NCBI GenBank assembly: GCA_031272575.1
Contig: JAISTO010000203.1
Coordinates: forward strand, 1 to 13,748
Length of the DNA: 13,748 bases
Source: Treponema sp.
GTDB lineage: Bacteria; Spirochaetota; Spirochaetia; Treponematales; Breznakiellaceae
Direction: 5' to 3'
In this document: one piece after another, positions 12,989 to 13,748 of the stretch
Layout of the letters: each line of letters opens with the position of its first letter
Numbering within the stretch: position 1 is the first letter of the stretch
Made by a program: the position numbers and the translations under genes
The notes under the pieces: generated by a model
What the model saw: the letters and a program-made list of their open reading frames with translations, nothing else
Told to the model about the DNA's origin: nothing
Database searches by the model: none

Positions 12989-13582
12989 TTACTCCCATTG
13001 CGCCAATTCGAACAGCGCTTCCGCCGTGTTCGACGCCTTGAAGGTGACATCTTCCTGAATCGAGCCCCCGAAGTGGGTGCGCGTAAGGTTGCAGTCGTTG
13101 AAGACGCAGCTCTGCAGCCTGGTTCCGATAAAGCGGCTGTCGTAGAGATCGGAACTGTCGAACGTACAGCGCCGCAGTTCCGCCCCCCCGAAGTTGACGC
13201 GGACTATGTCGGAGTTGGAAAACGCGCAGCCGTTCATAAGCGCGCCGGCGGCGGAAATAAAATGATAGTTCCCCTTGACAAACGAGCAGCGCTCGAAAGA
13301 GGCGAAGTCGAAGAAACACAGGTGGACGGCCGTTTCGCCGAAGATGCATTCGCTGAAGACCACGTCGCGAAAATTGCAGCCCAGAAACTCGCGGCGCGAG
13401 AAATCGATGCCCTCGAAGCGCAGGCCCTGGGCATTGAGGTCTCTTACGGCGAGACTCTCCTCGATCAGCGCGGTTATGCGGAGGGTCTCCGCCTCGAGAT
13501 TCGCGGCGTGGGACGCGCAGGTCGGCGCCCCCGTCAGCGCCGGCAGTCCGCAGCCCGCCGCGCAGGGCAGCAACGTGAACAT
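12989..13582 (-). CDS. Pentapeptide-repeat protein with an N-terminal Cys/His cluster
   Basis: A 197-residue protein. Residues about 49-185 form pentapeptide repeats (A/C-D/N-F/L-x-x pattern, for example FEGIDFSRREFLGCNFRDVV), which fold as a right-handed quadrilateral beta-helix. Before them lies a short segment with C7-x3-C11-x10-C22-x2-H25, which looks like a small zinc-binding knuckle, followed by a helical stretch (26-48). Function unknown: pentapeptide proteins range from DNA-gyrase mimics to scaffold proteins, and nothing here decides. It is the first gene of a coupled pair with the MBL hydrolase, the two stop/start signals being 2 bases apart. The ATG at 13582 lacks a strong ribosome-binding site, so the start is moderately certain. 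Confidence 0.82.
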   Translation of the reverse strand: MFTLLPCAAGCGLPALTGAPTCASHAANLEAETLRITALIEESLAVRDLNAQGLRFEGIDFSRREFLGCNFRDVVFSECIFGETAVHLCFFDFASFERCSFVKGNYHFISAAGALMNGCAFSNSDIVRVNFGGAELRRCTFDSSDLYDSRFIGTRLQSCVFNDCNLTRTHFGGSIQEDVTFKASNTAEALFELAQWE

Positions 13583-13641
13583 ACCCCATTGTGACAGATT
13601 TTTCGTTTTCGCGCAAGGGGGCCGGCGCCATCCCCCCCTTT

Positions 13642-13748
13642 GGGCTAAACTTGTCCCATAACTTAGATTAAGAATTTATCCACAGATTTACACAGATAGA
13701 CACAGATAATCACCGATTTTCACCAAATTAAAGACACGATTAGTAATA
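13642..13748 (-). repeat. Right arm of the perfect 107-bp inverted repeat
   Basis: Exact reverse complement of 11-117, running to the last base of the window. The decanucleotide units and the TAAATTCTTA segment are in the same order when read on the minus strand. The 59 bases between it and the pentapeptide start (13583-13641) hold a run of seven C and no evident promoter better than a weak TTGCGC/CACAAT pair. Confidence 0.95.

Noticed and set aside
12987..13631. Upstream extension of the MBL hydrolase frame
   Set aside because: It is antisense-free but overlaps the pentapeptide gene in another frame, has Arg-rich shadow composition, and a good ribosome-binding site supports ATG 12986.
1..13748. 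Composite transposon or linear replicon bounded by the 107-bp inverted repeats
   Set aside because: No transposase, recombinase or replication gene is present and the interior is housekeeping genes; a dispersed repeat at contig ends is simpler.

Overview
The window looks like a chromosomal contig from a GC-rich bacterium, most plausibly a spirochaete. The best clue is an archaeal/eukaryal-type phenylalanyl-tRNA synthetase alpha subunit, a form that among bacteria is characteristic of spirochaetes. The rest of the gene set (HtrA, Maf, NYN RNase, PutP-type symporter, YesM-type kinase, pentapeptide protein) fits but is not diagnostic. A secreted family 8 polysaccharide lyase suggests access to uronic-acid polysaccharides, as in an animal-associated or sediment habitat. 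The phylum call is inference.

Layout. Bases 1-950 are almost all repeats: one arm of a perfect 107-bp inverted repeat whose other arm closes the window, a G-quadruplex-prone run, two cloverleaf palindromes with a fragment between them, two small degraded ORFs, a decanucleotide inverted repeat and three AAKTCCC heptamers. A rightward block follows: pheS, htrA (periplasmic protease) and maf (nucleotide pyrophosphatase). A leftward NYN-cold-shock fusion gene meets maf with overlapping stop codons. Bases 5684-6138 hold nested repeats: a 206-bp MITE-like element with 17-bp terminal inverted repeats and a 10-bp target duplication, sitting in or at the edge of a heptanucleotide/hairpin element. Next come a leftward pair, putP and a PTS IIA-like gene, then a divergent promoter region, then a rightward PL8 lyase gene cut short by a second heptanucleotide/hairpin element. 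A rightward YesM-type histidine kinase follows. A leftward pair (pentapeptide protein, then metallo-beta-lactamase-fold hydrolase) meets the kinase gene with overlapping stops.

How it fits together. The left block is general housekeeping: translation, envelope proteolysis and nucleotide or RNA surveillance. The middle block (symporter, PTS-like regulator, secreted lyase, membrane sensor) could be the remains of a polysaccharide-uptake module, but the lyase has lost the end of its C-terminal domain and the kinase has no response regulator beside it.

The most unusual content is the intergenic repeats. At least three structured families (cloverleaf palindromes, heptanucleotide/hairpin elements, decanucleotide arrays) occur in several copies. 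Some stems are conserved by compensatory changes. Three different ORFs take their stop codon, and in part their C-terminal residues, from a repeat. Gene borders are otherwise very tight, with two convergent stop-stop overlaps and two translationally coupled pairs. All calls come from reading the sequence; no database search was possible.
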